NCBI RefSeq assembly: GCF_000758545.1 | Contig: NZ_CP009279.1 | Location: forward strand, 3,286,001 to 3,350,000 | Direction of reading: 5' to 3' | DNA: 64,000 bases | DNA from: Paenibacillus sp. FSL H7-0737 | GTDB taxonomy: Bacteria > Bacillota > Bacilli > Paenibacillales > Paenibacillaceae | Shown: one piece after another, positions 9,116 through 19,197 of the stretch | Layout of the letters: each line of letters starts with the position of its first letter | Numbering within the stretch: the first letter of the stretch is position 1 | The notes under the pieces: generated by a model | Databases searched by the model: none | What the model saw: only the letters and a program-made list of their open reading frames with translations | What the model was told of the DNA's origin: nothing | Made by a program: the position numbers and the translations under genes

Positions 9116-10258
9116 TCAATAAATGCGATAATTTCCACTCAGGGCCAATAAACTAAAGAAGTACAGACAGTTATCATAATAACGACGTTGTCCAGTGCGC
9201 AATGGTGTATCCCAAAACAAACGGACAAAATGCTCTGCCTCCGGGCCATTAGAAGCTAGGGAAGCCATGGCATTGGTCGCCAACAGACCTGTCGGGTGCA
9301 GCGCCGGTTCGTCGAAGGGCTGTCCCTCAATGGTATACCGCCGGTAATCGGAAACTTCGATATTCCTAAAAAAAGCCTGAATCCGGTTACATTGATCGAC
9401 CTGCCAGATGTCCTTTTGGAACCAAGCCCAGTCCAGACCGATATTAGCCGCTACCCGGTAAGCATCACTGAAAAAATGGCTGAAATCACCATGAGGCTGG
9501 GGTTCTGCCGGGGACCCGTTAAAATTAGCATATTCGGGAGCAAGGCCAGTTATCGGATGGCATGCAGTATGCAGATATGTGCGGCTGGCTTCCGCGGCTT
9601 CTCGCCAAAACATGTGGTCACCTTCATCAGCCCACAAAGCGAACAAATCATAGAAATGGGGGAGATGGTAAGATGGATCACTGAAGGTGGATTCCGGTAC
9701 AAATTTAATCAGTTTCGTTTCCGCGTCCCACATTGAGTCACCAACGCCTGTTTCAGTTTTATGTACACAAGCACGCAATATTATTCGAGCCTGCTCGGAA
9801 TAATTATAAGGTGCCGGACCGTTCCCCCAACGTTTTGAGGCAAAAAACAAAGCCATGGCGAAAAACTCTTCCCCGTCCGGTGCGGGTCCTTGAGAAATTC
9901 TTGTACCGTCAGGCTTGCAGTGCCAAGCAAAGTAATCGGCATGACGGCCTTCTTTGTGCTGCATAAACGTCTTAGAGAAGTTCCATAAACGATCAAACTC
10001 ATCTTTTTTATTCATTTGAACAGCCATCATCATCCCGTAGGACATTCCTTCAGACCTAACATCCAGATTACCTGTATCCAGAATATAGCTTTTATCCTCG
10101 TCCAGCGGATAGTAGATTCGTACGTTCGGATCTCCGTAAAACAAATCACTCCAAGTTTCTTCGAGTTTAGCGTTGATTTCATCTTCAGAAAAGCCGAGCT
10201 CCTTAAATAAATTGCGATATTTCCCCGTATAAAAAGCACCTTGTTGTGTTATTGTCAT
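9116..10258 (-). CDS. GH8 reducing-end xylose-releasing exo-oligoxylanase (Rex)
   Basis: Start ATG 10258 has AGGAGGG (10267-10273) 8 bases upstream. 380 aa with no signal peptide, so cytoplasmic. The (alpha/alpha)6 GH8 sequence has the acid Glu70 in VRSEGMSYGM and Asp128 in GPAPDGEEFFAMAL at the same numbers as the B. halodurans Rex enzyme as I recall it; the likely base is Asp near 264 in HFFSDAYR. Rex removes xylose from the reducing end of xylo-oligosaccharides of three or more units. It is second in an operon with the GH43 gene, 49 bases apart, fitting intracellular processing of xylan fragments made by the secreted xylanases. Confidence 0.92.
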   Translation of the reverse strand: MTITQQGAFYTGKYRNLFKELGFSEDEINAKLEETWSDLFYGDPNVRIYYPLDEDKSYILDTGNLDVRSEGMSYGMMMAVQMNKKDEFDRLWNFSKTFMQHKEGRHADYFAWHCKPDGTRISQGPAPDGEEFFAMALFFASKRWGNGPAPYNYSEQARIILRACVHKTETGVGDSMWDAETKLIKFVPESTFSDPSYHLPHFYDLFALWADEGDHMFWREAAEASRTYLHTACHPITGLAPEYANFNGSPAEPQPHGDFSHFFSDAYRVAANIGLDWAWFQKDIWQVDQCNRIQAFFRNIEVSDYRRYTIEGQPFDEPALHPTGLLATNAMASLASNGPEAEHFVRLFWDTPLRTGQRRYYDNCLYFFSLLALSGNYRIY

Positions 10259-10307
10259 CAAAAACGCCCTCCTGTGAACTACAGTATGCAGTCCATTTTA
10301 ATAAAAA

Positions 10308-11282
10308 CTAAGGATGGATGGTTTGAATGGTGCCATCATCGTTGTAACTCAGCTCTGTATATTTTACAGAACGCTTGTTGTCAGCTCCACCAGACAAAGA
10401 ACTGTCATGATAAAATAAATACCATTTCTCTTTAAAATGAACAATAGAATGGTGCGTTGTCCAGCCTATCACTGGAGAAAGGATTTTCCCTTGATATTCA
10501 TAAGGTCCAAGCGGATCTTTACTGATAGCGTATACAATATTGTGGGTAGTACCAGTGGAATAAGAAAGATAATAATACCCGTTGTATTTATGTACCCATG
10601 GACCTTCAAAATATCTTCTCTCTTCATCTCCAGCAAGAATCGGATTTCCGTTCGTATCGATGATGGATATTTCTCTAGGTTCACCTTCAAAGCTCAGCAT
10701 ATCCTCGCTCAACTCCGCTACGATAGGTCCAAGAGCTGGTGCCGTTTCAGACGGCCCCTCAGCATCCGGAACAAATGAGCTGGTTTGCCATTTTTCAAGT
10801 TGACCTCCCCAAAGACCCCCAAAGTATATATACGATTTACCATCATCATCAACGAAAACGGCGGGATCAATGCTATAACTGCCGGGAATGTAGCTTGGTT
10901 CAGGTGTAAATGGTCCGGAAGGTGAAGCTGAGGTGGCGACCCCGATTCGGAAAATATCGTCATGGTCTCTAGCTGGGAAAAACAAATAGTAGGTATTGTT
11001 TTTGTATGCTGCATCCGGAGCCCACATTTGCTGCTTAGCCCATGGAACATCCTTCACATGAAGCACTTCACCGTGGTCAACACAAGGGGAGCCATCTCCA
11101 TCAATAGAAAGAACATGGTAATCCTCCATATTATATTGGTCACCGTTGTCATTAGAGATCATTTCGTGATCCAGGTCATGTGAGGGATAAATATAAATTT
11201 TACCTTCAAATACATGAGCGGAAGGATCCGCAGTATAAATATGAGTTACGAGAGGTTCATTGGGTTGCACAGGCTTTGTCAA
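10308..11282 (-). CDS. Cytoplasmic GH43 beta-xylosidase / alpha-L-arabinofuranosidase
   Basis: 324 aa starting at TTG 11282, with a perfect AGGAGG (11290-11295) 7 bases upstream. Five-bladed propeller GH43 catalytic residues are visible: Asp19 (base) in YTADPSAHVF, Asp139 in SIDPAVFVDDDG and Glu226 (acid) in RYFEGPWVHK. No signal peptide, so it acts on imported oligosaccharides, releasing xylose or arabinose; the sequence alone does not settle which. First gene of the GH43-GH8 operon. A cre-like element (12 of 14 consensus positions, minus strand) at 11301-11314 lies just before the ribosome site. Confidence 0.9.
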   Translation of the reverse strand: MTKPVQPNEPLVTHIYTADPSAHVFEGKIYIYPSHDLDHEMISNDNGDQYNMEDYHVLSIDGDGSPCVDHGEVLHVKDVPWAKQQMWAPDAAYKNNTYYLFFPARDHDDIFRIGVATSASPSGPFTPEPSYIPGSYSIDPAVFVDDDGKSYIYFGGLWGGQLEKWQTSSFVPDAEGPSETAPALGPIVAELSEDMLSFEGEPREISIIDTNGNPILAGDEERRYFEGPWVHKYNGYYYLSYSTGTTHNIVYAISKDPLGPYEYQGKILSPVIGWTTHHSIVHFKEKWYLFYHDSSLSGGADNKRSVKYTELSYNDDGTIQTIHP

Positions 11283-11390
11283 GTCATTTCCTCCTATAAA
11301 GTTAATCGCTTACAAAGCTAATGGTATAAGAACTTTAGGACGCTGTATATATAGCAACTATAGTTTATACCCCACAAAGTTTAGGACATA

Positions 11391-11420
11391 AAAAAGAACC
11401 TTTATTCAAAGGTTCTTTTT
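11391..11420 (-). terminator. Terminator for the deaminase gene
   Basis: 13-bp stem AAAAAGAACCTTT / AAAGGTTCTTTTT with a 4-base loop, four bases past the deaminase stop. T-rich on both sides, so it could work in both directions. Confidence 0.8.
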
Positions 11421-11423
11421 TTA

Positions 11424-11906
11424 CTACTGTCTTTGTCCGTGGAATTGTCGATGAAGTTCCCGCACTTGTTCTGCAAGCTCCGTTACAGGGCCATCTACGA
11501 CCGCATTATGGATGACTTCCTGAATGCTCAAATTACGGACAGGTGATGCTGCAATGCCCATTTCGCTTAACCACTGTGATAATTGCTGCGAAGAGCTGGC
11601 ATATACAATCCTTCCTAATTGAACCCAACCGTGAGCTGCCGCACACATAGGGCAATGTTCCCCGGAAGTATACACAGTTGCCTGCTTACGTTCTTCCAGT
11701 GACATATTCTGAGCTGCCCAGCGAGCTAAAGCGAACTCGGGGTGCTGAGTATGGTCACCACCGCCTACATGGTTACTATCTTCGGCCAAGACCTCTCCAT
11801 TTGCTGAGACCAGGATGGAGCCGAAAGGTTCGTCCCCAACCTCGAGTGCAATTCGGGCAAGTTCAATACAACGCTGAAGATGTTTGATATCTGTATCGTT
11901 TATCAT
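11424..11906 (-). CDS. Nucleoside deaminase (CMP/dCMP deaminase superfamily)
   Basis: 160 aa with the zinc deaminase motifs HPE (His55, Glu57; the more common form is HAE) and EHCPMC (Cys85, Cys88). EPFGSILVSANGEVLAEDSN is the N-terminal sheet. The family includes guanine deaminase, tRNA adenosine deaminase and cytosine-type enzymes; the short length and HPE variant do not allow a firm substrate. It appears monocistronic. Confidence 0.85.
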   Translation of the reverse strand: MINDTDIKHLQRCIELARIALEVGDEPFGSILVSANGEVLAEDSNHVGGGDHTQHPEFALARWAAQNMSLEERKQATVYTSGEHCPMCAAAHGWVQLGRIVYASSSQQLSQWLSEMGIAASPVRNLSIQEVIHNAVVDGPVTELAEQVRELHRQFHGQRQ

Positions 11907-12057
11907 GATAATAGAGCCTCCTGAAATTTAATTTATAGATAAATCTCACGAACAGTAGGCCTGAGCCTGTTTGTTCACCGCATTCTTCTATGTTAGCATG
12001 TAAAGTATTCGATTAAAAATATGTCATGCAATTTCAAGATAGGGAGGACATCTAGAA

Positions 12058-12507
12058 ATGAAACACCCATTTATTTTAAATGCCGTATGGAACGGCGGTC
12101 GTAATAGTGATGGAACGATTGAAGCTGGACAACTCAAGACTCAAATCTCCATTCCGAAAGAAATGGGCGGGCCAGGAGTTGGAACGAATCCGGATGAGAT
12201 GCTACTGGGTGCCGCGGCAACCTGCTATCTCATTACACTAGCAGCTATGCTGGAGCGATCAGGGCTTACGACTTCCAGCCTGACGTTAACATCAGAGGCG
12301 ACAGTGGATGTAACAAATAACATTTTTACATATGAAGCGATCAAACATTCACCCATCACCACACTTACCGAAGATGCGTCACAGGAAGATATTGATAAAG
12401 CAATTCGTATTGCCCATAAAGCAGAAGGCTCTTGTATGATTTCCAGAGCTGTAGCAGGAAACGTACAAATTACCACAGAGCCAACAGTGCTTACATCAAG
12501 TATGTAA
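12058..12507 (+). CDS. OsmC/Ohr family peroxiredoxin-like protein
   Basis: 149 aa; GGGAGGA precedes ATG 12058. The two redox cysteines of the OsmC fold are present: Cys56 in LLGAAATCYLITL and Cys126 in AEGSCMISRAV. The N-terminal VWNGGRNSDGTIEAG and MGGPGVGTNPDEMLLGA fit the OsmC subgroup annotated in Gram-positives. Members reduce organic hydroperoxides. The following three genes run in the same direction. Confidence 0.9.
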   Translation: MKHPFILNAVWNGGRNSDGTIEAGQLKTQISIPKEMGGPGVGTNPDEMLLGAAATCYLITLAAMLERSGLTTSSLTLTSEATVDVTNNIFTYEAIKHSPITTLTEDASQEDIDKAIRIAHKAEGSCMISRAVAGNVQITTEPTVLTSSM

Positions 12508-12559
12508 GGTTAAGTTCTAAAGGAGTTATCCCTTAGGAATCAGAGAGGAGAAATTAACT

Positions 12560-12922
12560 TTGAACGTTGAGTTGTATAAGGATTTGATCAAGGATGAACG
12601 TGGGAATTATTACGTAGCGGTGCAAAAAGAGGGCAATGAACTGACCTTGGTAAACGCAATGCTTGAGCGTTCTTATCAGGACCTGCTGGAATTTAATGAA
12701 GAGTTTAAAAAGAAATATGCGGAATACGAGCACCAGTTCATCGGCAAAGTGATTATGGATAAGCTGCGGCACGATGTTGTGTTCGCGTCCAAAGAAGACG
12801 GCCATGGACGAATGTATAATCTGGCAGCGATTGCCGGCGATTACAAGGTTACTTTTATTGATATGATTGAATTTTACCGAAACCCTCGAGTAGGACGTAG
12901 CCATGACAACGACATCCATTAA
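12560..12922 (+). CDS. Hypothetical protein, 120 aa, coupled to luciferase-like oxidoreductase
   Basis: TTG start with AGAGGAG about 9 bases upstream. I do not recognise the family. It is acidic and soluble, with aromatic-rich segments (GNYYVAVQ, KKYAEYEHQF) and no membrane span or cysteine. Its last 20 bases overlap the start of the flavin oxidoreductase gene, so the two are probably translationally coupled. Confidence 0.75.
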   Translation: MNVELYKDLIKDERGNYYVAVQKEGNELTLVNAMLERSYQDLLEFNEEFKKKYAEYEHQFIGKVIMDKLRHDVVFASKEDGHGRMYNLAAIAGDYKVTFIDMIEFYRNPRVGRSHDNDIH

Positions 12923-13853
12923 GCTGAGTGTTTTGGACCTTGTACCTGTATTTGATAATGTGGATGCAAGCTTTGCTTTAGGACAAGCCGTGGAACTGGC
13001 TCAAACAGCTGAAAGACTGGGATATACTCGATATTGGGTTGCCGAACATCATGATATGCCGGGCTTAGCGTGTACCTCCACAGAGGTGTTTTTATCGCAT
13101 ATCGGAGCGAGAACACAGCATATCCGCATCGGATCGGGAGCTTTATTGCTGCCGCACTATAAGCCGTTAAAAGTAGTGGAATCTTTTCATTTGCTGGCAA
13201 GTTTATATCCGGGACGCATCGACCTTGGGTTAGGCAGGGCTCCTGGCGGTGCTGCTGAAGTAAGCTTAGCGCTGAGCGGGAATTTTCTCGAAAATGTTTG
13301 GAAAATGCCGGAACTGCTTAAGGGAGTCACCGAATTGTTGCAGGGGAACTATTCATATGAAGGACGTCAGATAACCGCCCGTCCGACTCCACCCGAATCG
13401 CCAGAGCTGTGGATGCTGGGTACAAACAAGAAAAGTGCAGCATATGCTGCCGAGTTTGGAGCAGGCTATGTGTTTGGTCAATTCATGAGCGATGTAGCTG
13501 GGGAAGAGATTTTGCAAGCTTACCGTGAAGCTTTTATCCCTTCTTCAGTTAATGCTAGTCCTCGGGCCATCGTAGCTGTTGGCGTTATTTGTGCCGAGAC
13601 TGAGGAAGAAGCAGAGCGGCTAGCCTCTTCCGGTATGACATTATTTCAACAAGAAGGCTCAACCGAAGAGAAATCCAAGCTTTTGGAACGTAAACTGCTG
13701 ATAGGCACACCCCAAAGCATTAAAGAAAAGCTGGAACAGTTATCTCACTTGTATGGAGTTGATGAATTCATTATCGTTACTATGATTCCAGACTATGAGA
13801 AACGGTTGCATTCGTTTGAGTTGCTTGCCCGCGCTTGCTGGAATTCTAACTAG
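12903..13853 (+). CDS. LLM-class flavin-dependent oxidoreductase (luciferase-like)
   Basis: 316 aa TIM-barrel bacterial luciferase family: LSVLDLVPVF start, YTRYWVAEHHDMPGLACTST, IRIGSGALLLPHYKPLKVVESF, PGRIDLGLGRAPGG and the late GTPQSIKEKL. The pattern matches the MsnO8-type subgroup of reduced-flavin oxidoreductases. The substrate is unknown. Overlaps the upstream 120-aa gene by 20 bases. Confidence 0.9.
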   Translation: MTTTSIKLSVLDLVPVFDNVDASFALGQAVELAQTAERLGYTRYWVAEHHDMPGLACTSTEVFLSHIGARTQHIRIGSGALLLPHYKPLKVVESFHLLASLYPGRIDLGLGRAPGGAAEVSLALSGNFLENVWKMPELLKGVTELLQGNYSYEGRQITARPTPPESPELWMLGTNKKSAAYAAEFGAGYVFGQFMSDVAGEEILQAYREAFIPSSVNASPRAIVAVGVICAETEEEAERLASSGMTLFQQEGSTEEKSKLLERKLLIGTPQSIKEKLEQLSHLYGVDEFIIVTMIPDYEKRLHSFELLARACWNSN

Positions 13854-13893
13854 CCCTTTCTTCATGCAATGATGCTAAAGGAGGTCCACATAG

Positions 13894-14922
13894 ATGCAGA
13901 CTCATACTTCTGACTCCATTAAAATCCCTCCCGGATTTTGGGCTGGATTAATTCAATTAGGGATAACCGCTCAAGATATAGCCAGTAAAGCAAGTCTTCC
14001 CCTGAGTCTTATCACGGAGTCAGCAGTCACCACAGCCCAATATTTCGCTATCTGGCAGGCATATTCGGATCTCGTTGGAGACACTGCTGAGGGAATCATC
14101 AAGCTAGCAACCGTTTTTGAAACCACACAATATCCGCCGACCGTCTTAGCCACTTATCATGCTAAAGATTATCGCGACGCTCTAAACCGAATGGTGCGCT
14201 ATAAACGAATGTGCCCTCCAGAAAGCTTGCATATCGTCGAGGAGGGAGAGTTGTGTGCAATCGAATTGAATTGGCAGCATCCCGAGTATTCCGGTCCACC
14301 GCTGCTGCTTGGCCTTACACTGGCGTTTTTACTGGAGCTTGGGCGGCGGGGAACAGGTATACCTCTGACAGCACAGTTTGTAGAATTTTCACAACCCATA
14401 GTGAATTTAGAGGTTCTTGAAGCTTATTTCGGCTGTCGAATTCAGATCGGTGCTGAGACTAACCGCTTAACACTACGACGTAGTGACTTGGATCTGCCCT
14501 TTATCTCGTATAACGAAGAGTTGCTAGAGATTCTGACTCCTGTTTTGGATCGGACACTTGCTGAACAGCACGGCAATCGCTCAATTACTGAAAGGGTCAA
14601 ATGGATTATGAAACGCAGCCTTAGCGGAGGCCAACCCGAGATTCAAACCGTTGCTAAAGAGCTAAGGATGAGTGCTCGTACCTTACAGCGAAGGCTTACT
14701 GAAGAAAATACGAGCTTCAAGCATTTGCTGACACAAGCCAGAAATGAGCAGGCGCGAGCGTATTTAGCAGATCCTTCCCTCGATGTTAAAGAGGTGGCTT
14801 TCTTGATCGGATATGAAGATCAGAACTCGTTCTATCGTGCCTTCCGACTTTGGGAAGGAGATACTCCTTCAAATTGGCGTGTTAAACAAGAAGTTTGGCG
14901 CAAGACACTAGTTACTGAATAA
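13894..14922 (+). CDS. AraC-family regulator with Arabinose_bd-type N-terminal domain
   Basis: 342 aa. The N-terminal about 230 residues resemble the OruR/ArgR-like AraC sensor domain (PF12625 type), with the RMVRYKRMCPPESL and LGLTLAFLLELGRR segments. The C-terminal HTH_18 spans about 245-335 (LRMSARTLQRRLTEENTSFKHLL, VAFLIGYEDQNSFYRAFRLW). AAAGGAGG precedes ATG 13894. It may control the oxidoreductase upstream or the SDR gene downstream; no operator was identified. Confidence 0.87.
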   Translation: MQTHTSDSIKIPPGFWAGLIQLGITAQDIASKASLPLSLITESAVTTAQYFAIWQAYSDLVGDTAEGIIKLATVFETTQYPPTVLATYHAKDYRDALNRMVRYKRMCPPESLHIVEEGELCAIELNWQHPEYSGPPLLLGLTLAFLLELGRRGTGIPLTAQFVEFSQPIVNLEVLEAYFGCRIQIGAETNRLTLRRSDLDLPFISYNEELLEILTPVLDRTLAEQHGNRSITERVKWIMKRSLSGGQPEIQTVAKELRMSARTLQRRLTEENTSFKHLLTQARNEQARAYLADPSLDVKEVAFLIGYEDQNSFYRAFRLWEGDTPSNWRVKQEVWRKTLVTE

Positions 14923-15014
14923 TCCCGGTAAGATAGTATAAATACTAGCCGATGCTCAGTACAGTTCTTGAGAAACTGCTAATTAACTTGCCATGATAAA
15001 AGGAGAAAAGAAAT

Positions 15015-15809
15015 ATGGATATGGGATTAAACAATAAGACAGCTTTAATTACAGGATCTACAAAAGGTATTGGTAAAGCTATCGCCTTTGAACTTGCCAA
15101 CGAAGGCGTTAATGTACTAATAAATGGACGTAATTATGAAAAGGTAGAACAAACAGTAAATGAAATTAAAGCAAAATTCCCGGAAACTTCTCCAAAGAAT
15201 GCTACAGCCGATATTGTAGATATGGAGCAAAGAGAAGCTTTATTTGAAAAACACCCCCATATCGATATTTTAGTTAATAATATGGGGATTTATGAACTGA
15301 TGAGCTATGACGACGTTGACGATGAAATATTTGAAAAATACATCCGTACGAATGTTCTTGCTGCAAATGGATTAACAAAATTTTATTTACCAAAAATGTT
15401 AGAAAACAATTTTGGTCGCGTGATCTTCATTGCTAGTGAAGAAGCAATAATGCCGTCAGCTCAAATGCCACAGTATGCAATGACCAAATCAATGCTATTA
15501 TCATTAGCAAAAAGCTTATCTAAATTAACAATCGGAACAGAAGTTACCGTCAATACTATCATGCCAGGACCAACACTCTCTGAAAACGTGCACCAAATCA
15601 TTGATGTAATGTACCCAGATGAAGCGTTGACCTTTTCAGAAAAAGAGAAAAAATTCATGGCTAAAAACTTACCGCAATCTGAAATACAGCGATTTATTAA
15701 ACCTAATGAAATAGGTAGACTAGCAGCATTTATGAGCAGTCCCTATGCCTCTGCATTTAAAGGTTCTCCCATCCGTATGGATGGGGGCATGGTACCTACT
15801 ATTTTCTAA
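15015..15809 (+). CDS. SDR-family NAD(P)-dependent oxidoreductase
   Basis: 264 aa Rossmann short-chain dehydrogenase. The cofactor loop TGSTKGIG (13-20), NNMG (88-91) and the catalytic Ser141 (IFIASEEA) with Tyr154-x3-Lys158 (QYAMTKS) are all present, so it should be active. AAAAGGAG precedes ATG 15015. Base composition looks more AT-rich than the AraC gene before it. Substrate unknown. Confidence 0.9.
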   Translation: MDMGLNNKTALITGSTKGIGKAIAFELANEGVNVLINGRNYEKVEQTVNEIKAKFPETSPKNATADIVDMEQREALFEKHPHIDILVNNMGIYELMSYDDVDDEIFEKYIRTNVLAANGLTKFYLPKMLENNFGRVIFIASEEAIMPSAQMPQYAMTKSMLLSLAKSLSKLTIGTEVTVNTIMPGPTLSENVHQIIDVMYPDEALTFSEKEKKFMAKNLPQSEIQRFIKPNEIGRLAAFMSSPYASAFKGSPIRMDGGMVPTIF

Positions 15810-15826
15810 ATGTAGTATCGATACAC

Positions 15827-15858
15827 AAAAAGCCACTCCTTATGGAATGGCTTTTTTA
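15827..15858. terminator. Terminator shared by SDR gene and hybrid kinase gene
   Basis: AAAAAGCCACTCC / GGAATGGCTTTTT stem with one mismatch and a TTAT loop, followed by T-run. The convergent kinase gene ends at 15868. Confidence 0.8.
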
Positions 15859-15867
15859 TTTGATATA

Positions 15868-18800
15868 TTATTCACTGTCCTCCGGTATAACAAAGGATAC
15901 CAAAGTACCTTCACCTTGTTTACTTTGAATAAAAAGACCCTTACCATACAATTGCATCAGTCTTCGATGGGTGTTAGCCAGTCCGATGCCACTTTTAGCT
16001 TTCATGGTCGGTTCCAGCAACAACGCGAGCGCTCTATGATCCATACCTTGCCCATTATCCTCCACTTCGATCTTTACAGCATTGTTCAGACGTGAGATCC
16101 GAATATAAACGGTACCCACCTGTTTACGCTTGAGCAGACCATGCTTGATAGCATTTTCAACCAAGGGTTGGATGGTTAGAGGGGGTAACAGGATATTAAT
16201 GTCTGGAGCTACCTCCCAAACAACGGAAATTCGTTCTGCAAATCGTGTTTGTTCAATATACAAATAAGATTCTACCAGCTCTAGTTCATGTGAAAGGTTC
16301 ACGAGTTCTCCGATATTTAAAAAGTCAAAGCTGATTCGCAAAAAGGAAGTAAATGCAGTGATGAGCTCTTGCATCTTTTTAGTATCCATATCACTGAGTG
16401 CCGCAATAGAGTTCAAAGTATTGAACAAGAAATGGGGTTGTATCTGTGCCTGTAGATAAGCCGCTTCAATACGCACCCGTTCATTAAAAGAAATTTTCAT
16501 CGCTGTTAAAGCTCGAATGCGATATTTGAGTTCAACTGCATCCACCGGTTTGGTAACATAATCATTTGCGCCGGAGTAGAATCCAGTGTAAATATCCTCA
16601 GGTTGACTGCGGGCAGTCAGCAATAGCACTGGGAGCTCATATAGGGAATAACGAGCGCGAACCTTTTGCGTTAATTCATATCCTGACATATGCGGCATCA
16701 TTACATCACTAATCAGTAAATCCCAACTCTTTTTATCTAGCCAATCCAGTGCCTCTTGTGCTGAGTTCACTGTCGTAATGAGATAAGGTTCGTTTTCGAG
16801 AATGCCCTTTAGCACATTCAGATTAACAGGGTCATCATCTACCACCAAGAGATTCACCTTCGCATTTGTAAAGAGTGGCGGGATTTTGTCAGTGTGTTGA
16901 TTAGTTTGTTCGGAAATCCCCCATTCAGCCATCTGCTTATAAATCTCATCTGGTGTATACGTTGTTATAGGTGAAACCTCTCTTACTATCTGTTCGCTAT
17001 AGGAATCAGCAAGGGGTAGTGCAAAACTGAAAGTTGAACCTTTGCCGAGTTCAGAATGTATGCTCAAGCTGCCACCATGTAGTTCTACCAACTGCCTACT
17101 AATGCTTAGTCCCAGTCCAATTCCACGCCCGTCATTTATTCCGTGAGGGCCTTGCTCATAGGGGAGGAATACCCGCGCCATGGTCTCTTCGGTCATGCCT
17201 ACTCCGGTATCTGTTACATATATAAAGACATGAGCGTCTTTTTCCTCAGCTGAAACAGAAACAAGTCCTTGCTCGGTGTATTTGAGCGCGTTGTGCACTA
17301 GATTTAATAATACTTGTACTAGTCGTTTCTCATCCGCAAGAATAGGAGGCATAGATTCTGGTATGTTCATGGATAGCCGTACCGGTTTGCCTTCAGTCAT
17401 ATATTGAAGCATATTGATGACTCCGGGAACCACCGATTGAACCAAAATAGGCTCCTGATGCAAAATAACGCGATGCTCTTGAAGACGTACTACATCCAGT
17501 AGATCACCAAGCATATGGGACATACGGCGGCTGATAGTAATCAGTAACTCCATATCTTGCCGGCTACTCTCGTAGAGTCTATCCTTTTCCTTCGTTATTA
17601 TATTTTGCGCGATATTCATAATTCCATGAACTGGTGTTCGCAGCTCGTGAGAAGTATTGGCGAGAAACTGATCCTTGAGTTTGTCCGCTTTTTTCAGCTG
17701 CTCATTTAGCTCCATGTTCTCTTTGGCATTCTGAAAATACTTTTTAAACCAATAAGCTGAGAAGCCAACGATGGCGGCAATAATATCCACAGGATAGTAG
17801 ACAATTGAATAATGGCCGTTATTATCCCACAAATTCCATAACAAATTAGAGATGATGGCTGCACCTGATATCAGTAGAAAAACAACATCTTTTTCATCTT
17901 GCCTTTTGAACAATAAGCGCCCCAAGCTATAAATTAACCAGATGAAGGGAATGTACTGAAACACTTGAATGATTCCCCAGTGAATCGATGTACTGACCAA
18001 ATAAGCAGGAACGATAAATATAAATAAGGTATAAAGGAAAAGACACCACGTGTAAGCACGTAACCACTTGTTGACTTCGGCACCTGAGGTGAATTTCCTG
18101 AAAACAAGCAGAATAAAAAGGTTCTGCCATAAGAAGGCGATTAAGCGGATTTTTAATGACCAAGTGTAATTAATCGTCAGTAATGCTAAAACTAAATTGT
18201 CATTTCGGGCTAAAAGGATTACGGCTACAGATAATGTCATTAGCCCTACAAGAAACAGGGCACGTTCTTTAGGATTAAATAAATACAGAATACAGGCATA
18301 CAGCCCATGTAGTAGCAGGATGATTGCAGTAAGTATTTGAAATCCAACGGTATAAAAATTTGTCCGGTTAACCACTTCCTGAGAGCCAAAGAAAATAGGC
18401 CCACTAATACCGCCTTTATAGGGGTGATCAAAGTTTGCTACCTGAATAAGTACATCTATTTCTGTCATATTTTTCGAAAAATATGATGCTGTAAATGAGG
18501 TGGTTTTTGGTGCATATGTATTGGCATCGAGAGAAACTGTCCCATTATTGAGAATAGGGGTACCGTTAATTTCCACACTGGACGCGGAATAAATTTGTTT
18601 GATCCAGAACGAGATAGGCTCCTGAAGCGGTTCTACCAAAATACGCAGACGGTAAGTCCCGTATCCATATGAAGTTGTCTGATCAGTTCCCATGGCGTGG
18701 TTCCAATTTCCGGGAACTTGAAGCGAATGGGTTAGCTTTGGTATAGTCGAAGTTTTGGACGAAACGAATTGCGAAGGATAGAAGCTCCATTCACCATCTA

Positions 18801-18978
18801 GCCTGATTAAGTTAGCCTTCTCCAGATCCTGACCACGTAAATCCAGTACACCGTTGCTAATCATAGGTACATTGTTGGAAACCTTAAATATGCTGAACCA
18901 AATGCAGCGTAAGCCAAAGAGAACGCTGATAAAAAGTAGAATGATAGTTAATTTATTTAGGATCGTATTATTTTTCAT
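15868..18978 (-). CDS. Hybrid sensor histidine kinase: 7TM-DISM, HisKA-HATPase, receiver, LytS-type kinase end
   Basis: 1036 aa. A signal/TM helix (about 9-27) is followed by an extracellular 7TMR-DISM-type beta domain (about 40-205: [21 protein letters not shown]), then seven TM helices (about 210-415). A HisKA domain has His about 444 ([12 protein letters not shown]), HATPase_c ends with [14 protein letters not shown], and a receiver (about 705-825) has VDDDP and phospho-Asp about 758 ([13 protein letters not shown]). A second kinase unit follows: His_kinase [11 protein letters not shown] (about 849) and HATPase [10 protein letters not shown] / [11 protein letters not shown]. The DISM part probably senses a carbohydrate. 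No response regulator gene lies next to it, so its output partner is elsewhere. Confidence 0.92.
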   Translation of the reverse strand: MKNNTILNKLTIILLFISVLFGLRCIWFSIFKVSNNVPMISNGVLDLRGQDLEKANLIRLDGEWSFYPSQFVSSKTSTIPKLTHSLQVPGNWNHAMGTDQTTSYGYGTYRLRILVEPLQEPISFWIKQIYSASSVEINGTPILNNGTVSLDANTYAPKTTSFTASYFSKNMTEIDVLIQVANFDHPYKGGISGPIFFGSQEVVNRTNFYTVGFQILTAIILLLHGLYACILYLFNPKERALFLVGLMTLSVAVILLARNDNLVLALLTINYTWSLKIRLIAFLWQNLFILLVFRKFTSGAEVNKWLRAYTWCLFLYTLFIFIVPAYLVSTSIHWGIIQVFQYIPFIWLIYSLGRLLFKRQDEKDVVFLLISGAAIISNLLWNLWDNNGHYSIVYYPVDIIAAIVGFSAYWFKKYFQNAKENMELNEQLKKADKLKDQFLANTSHELRTPVHGIMNIAQNIITKEKDRLYESSRQDMELLITISRRMSHMLGDLLDVVRLQEHRVILHQEPILVQSVVPGVINMLQYMTEGKPVRLSMNIPESMPPILADEKRLVQVLLNLVHNALKYTEQGLVSVSAEEKDAHVFIYVTDTGVGMTEETMARVFLPYEQGPHGINDGRGIGLGLSISRQLVELHGGSLSIHSELGKGSTFSFALPLADSYSEQIVREVSPITTYTPDEIYKQMAEWGISEQTNQHTDKIPPLFTNAKVNLLVVDDDPVNLNVLKGILENEPYLITTVNSAQEALDWLDKKSWDLLISDVMMPHMSGYELTQKVRARYSLYELPVLLLTARSQPEDIYTGFYSGANDYVTKPVDAVELKYRIRALTAMKISFNERVRIEAAYLQAQIQPHFLFNTLNSIAALSDMDTKKMQELITAFTSFLRISFDFLNIGELVNLSHELELVESYLYIEQTRFAERISVVWEVAPDINILLPPLTIQPLVENAIKHGLLKRKQVGTVYIRISRLNNAVKIEVEDNGQGMDHRALALLLEPTMKAKSGIGLANTHRRLMQLYGKGLFIQSKQGEGTLVSFVIPEDSE

Positions 18979-19197
18979 GAGAACATTATAGCAAATAATT
19001 CTAATCTAGATTCTAAAATGGATTTATTTATATAAGATGAGCAAATGCCAGCAATGATCTTAAAGGACAGTATAGTTATAATTGTTCTTTCTAAACAATA
19101 ACTTGTAAATATTGTTATTATTAGAGAGGGAGTTTTCATCGCTAACAGGTCAAAATCTGCAACAGGTAATGCACTGAAAAGAAAAGGAATGAACCTA

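Noticed and set aside
9296..9736. Long plus-strand frames opposite the GH8 gene
   Set aside because: Shadow of the GH8 reading frame; no ribosome site and no family resemblance.
11424..11906. tRNA-specific adenosine deaminase (tadA)
   Set aside because: The HPE variant and sequence outside the zinc site do not match TadA well enough to use the symbol.
19094..19116. AACAATA/TATTGTT dyad before the APH-type gene
   Set aside because: Reported only in the gene note because AT-rich dyads of this size occur by chance and no regulator is linked.
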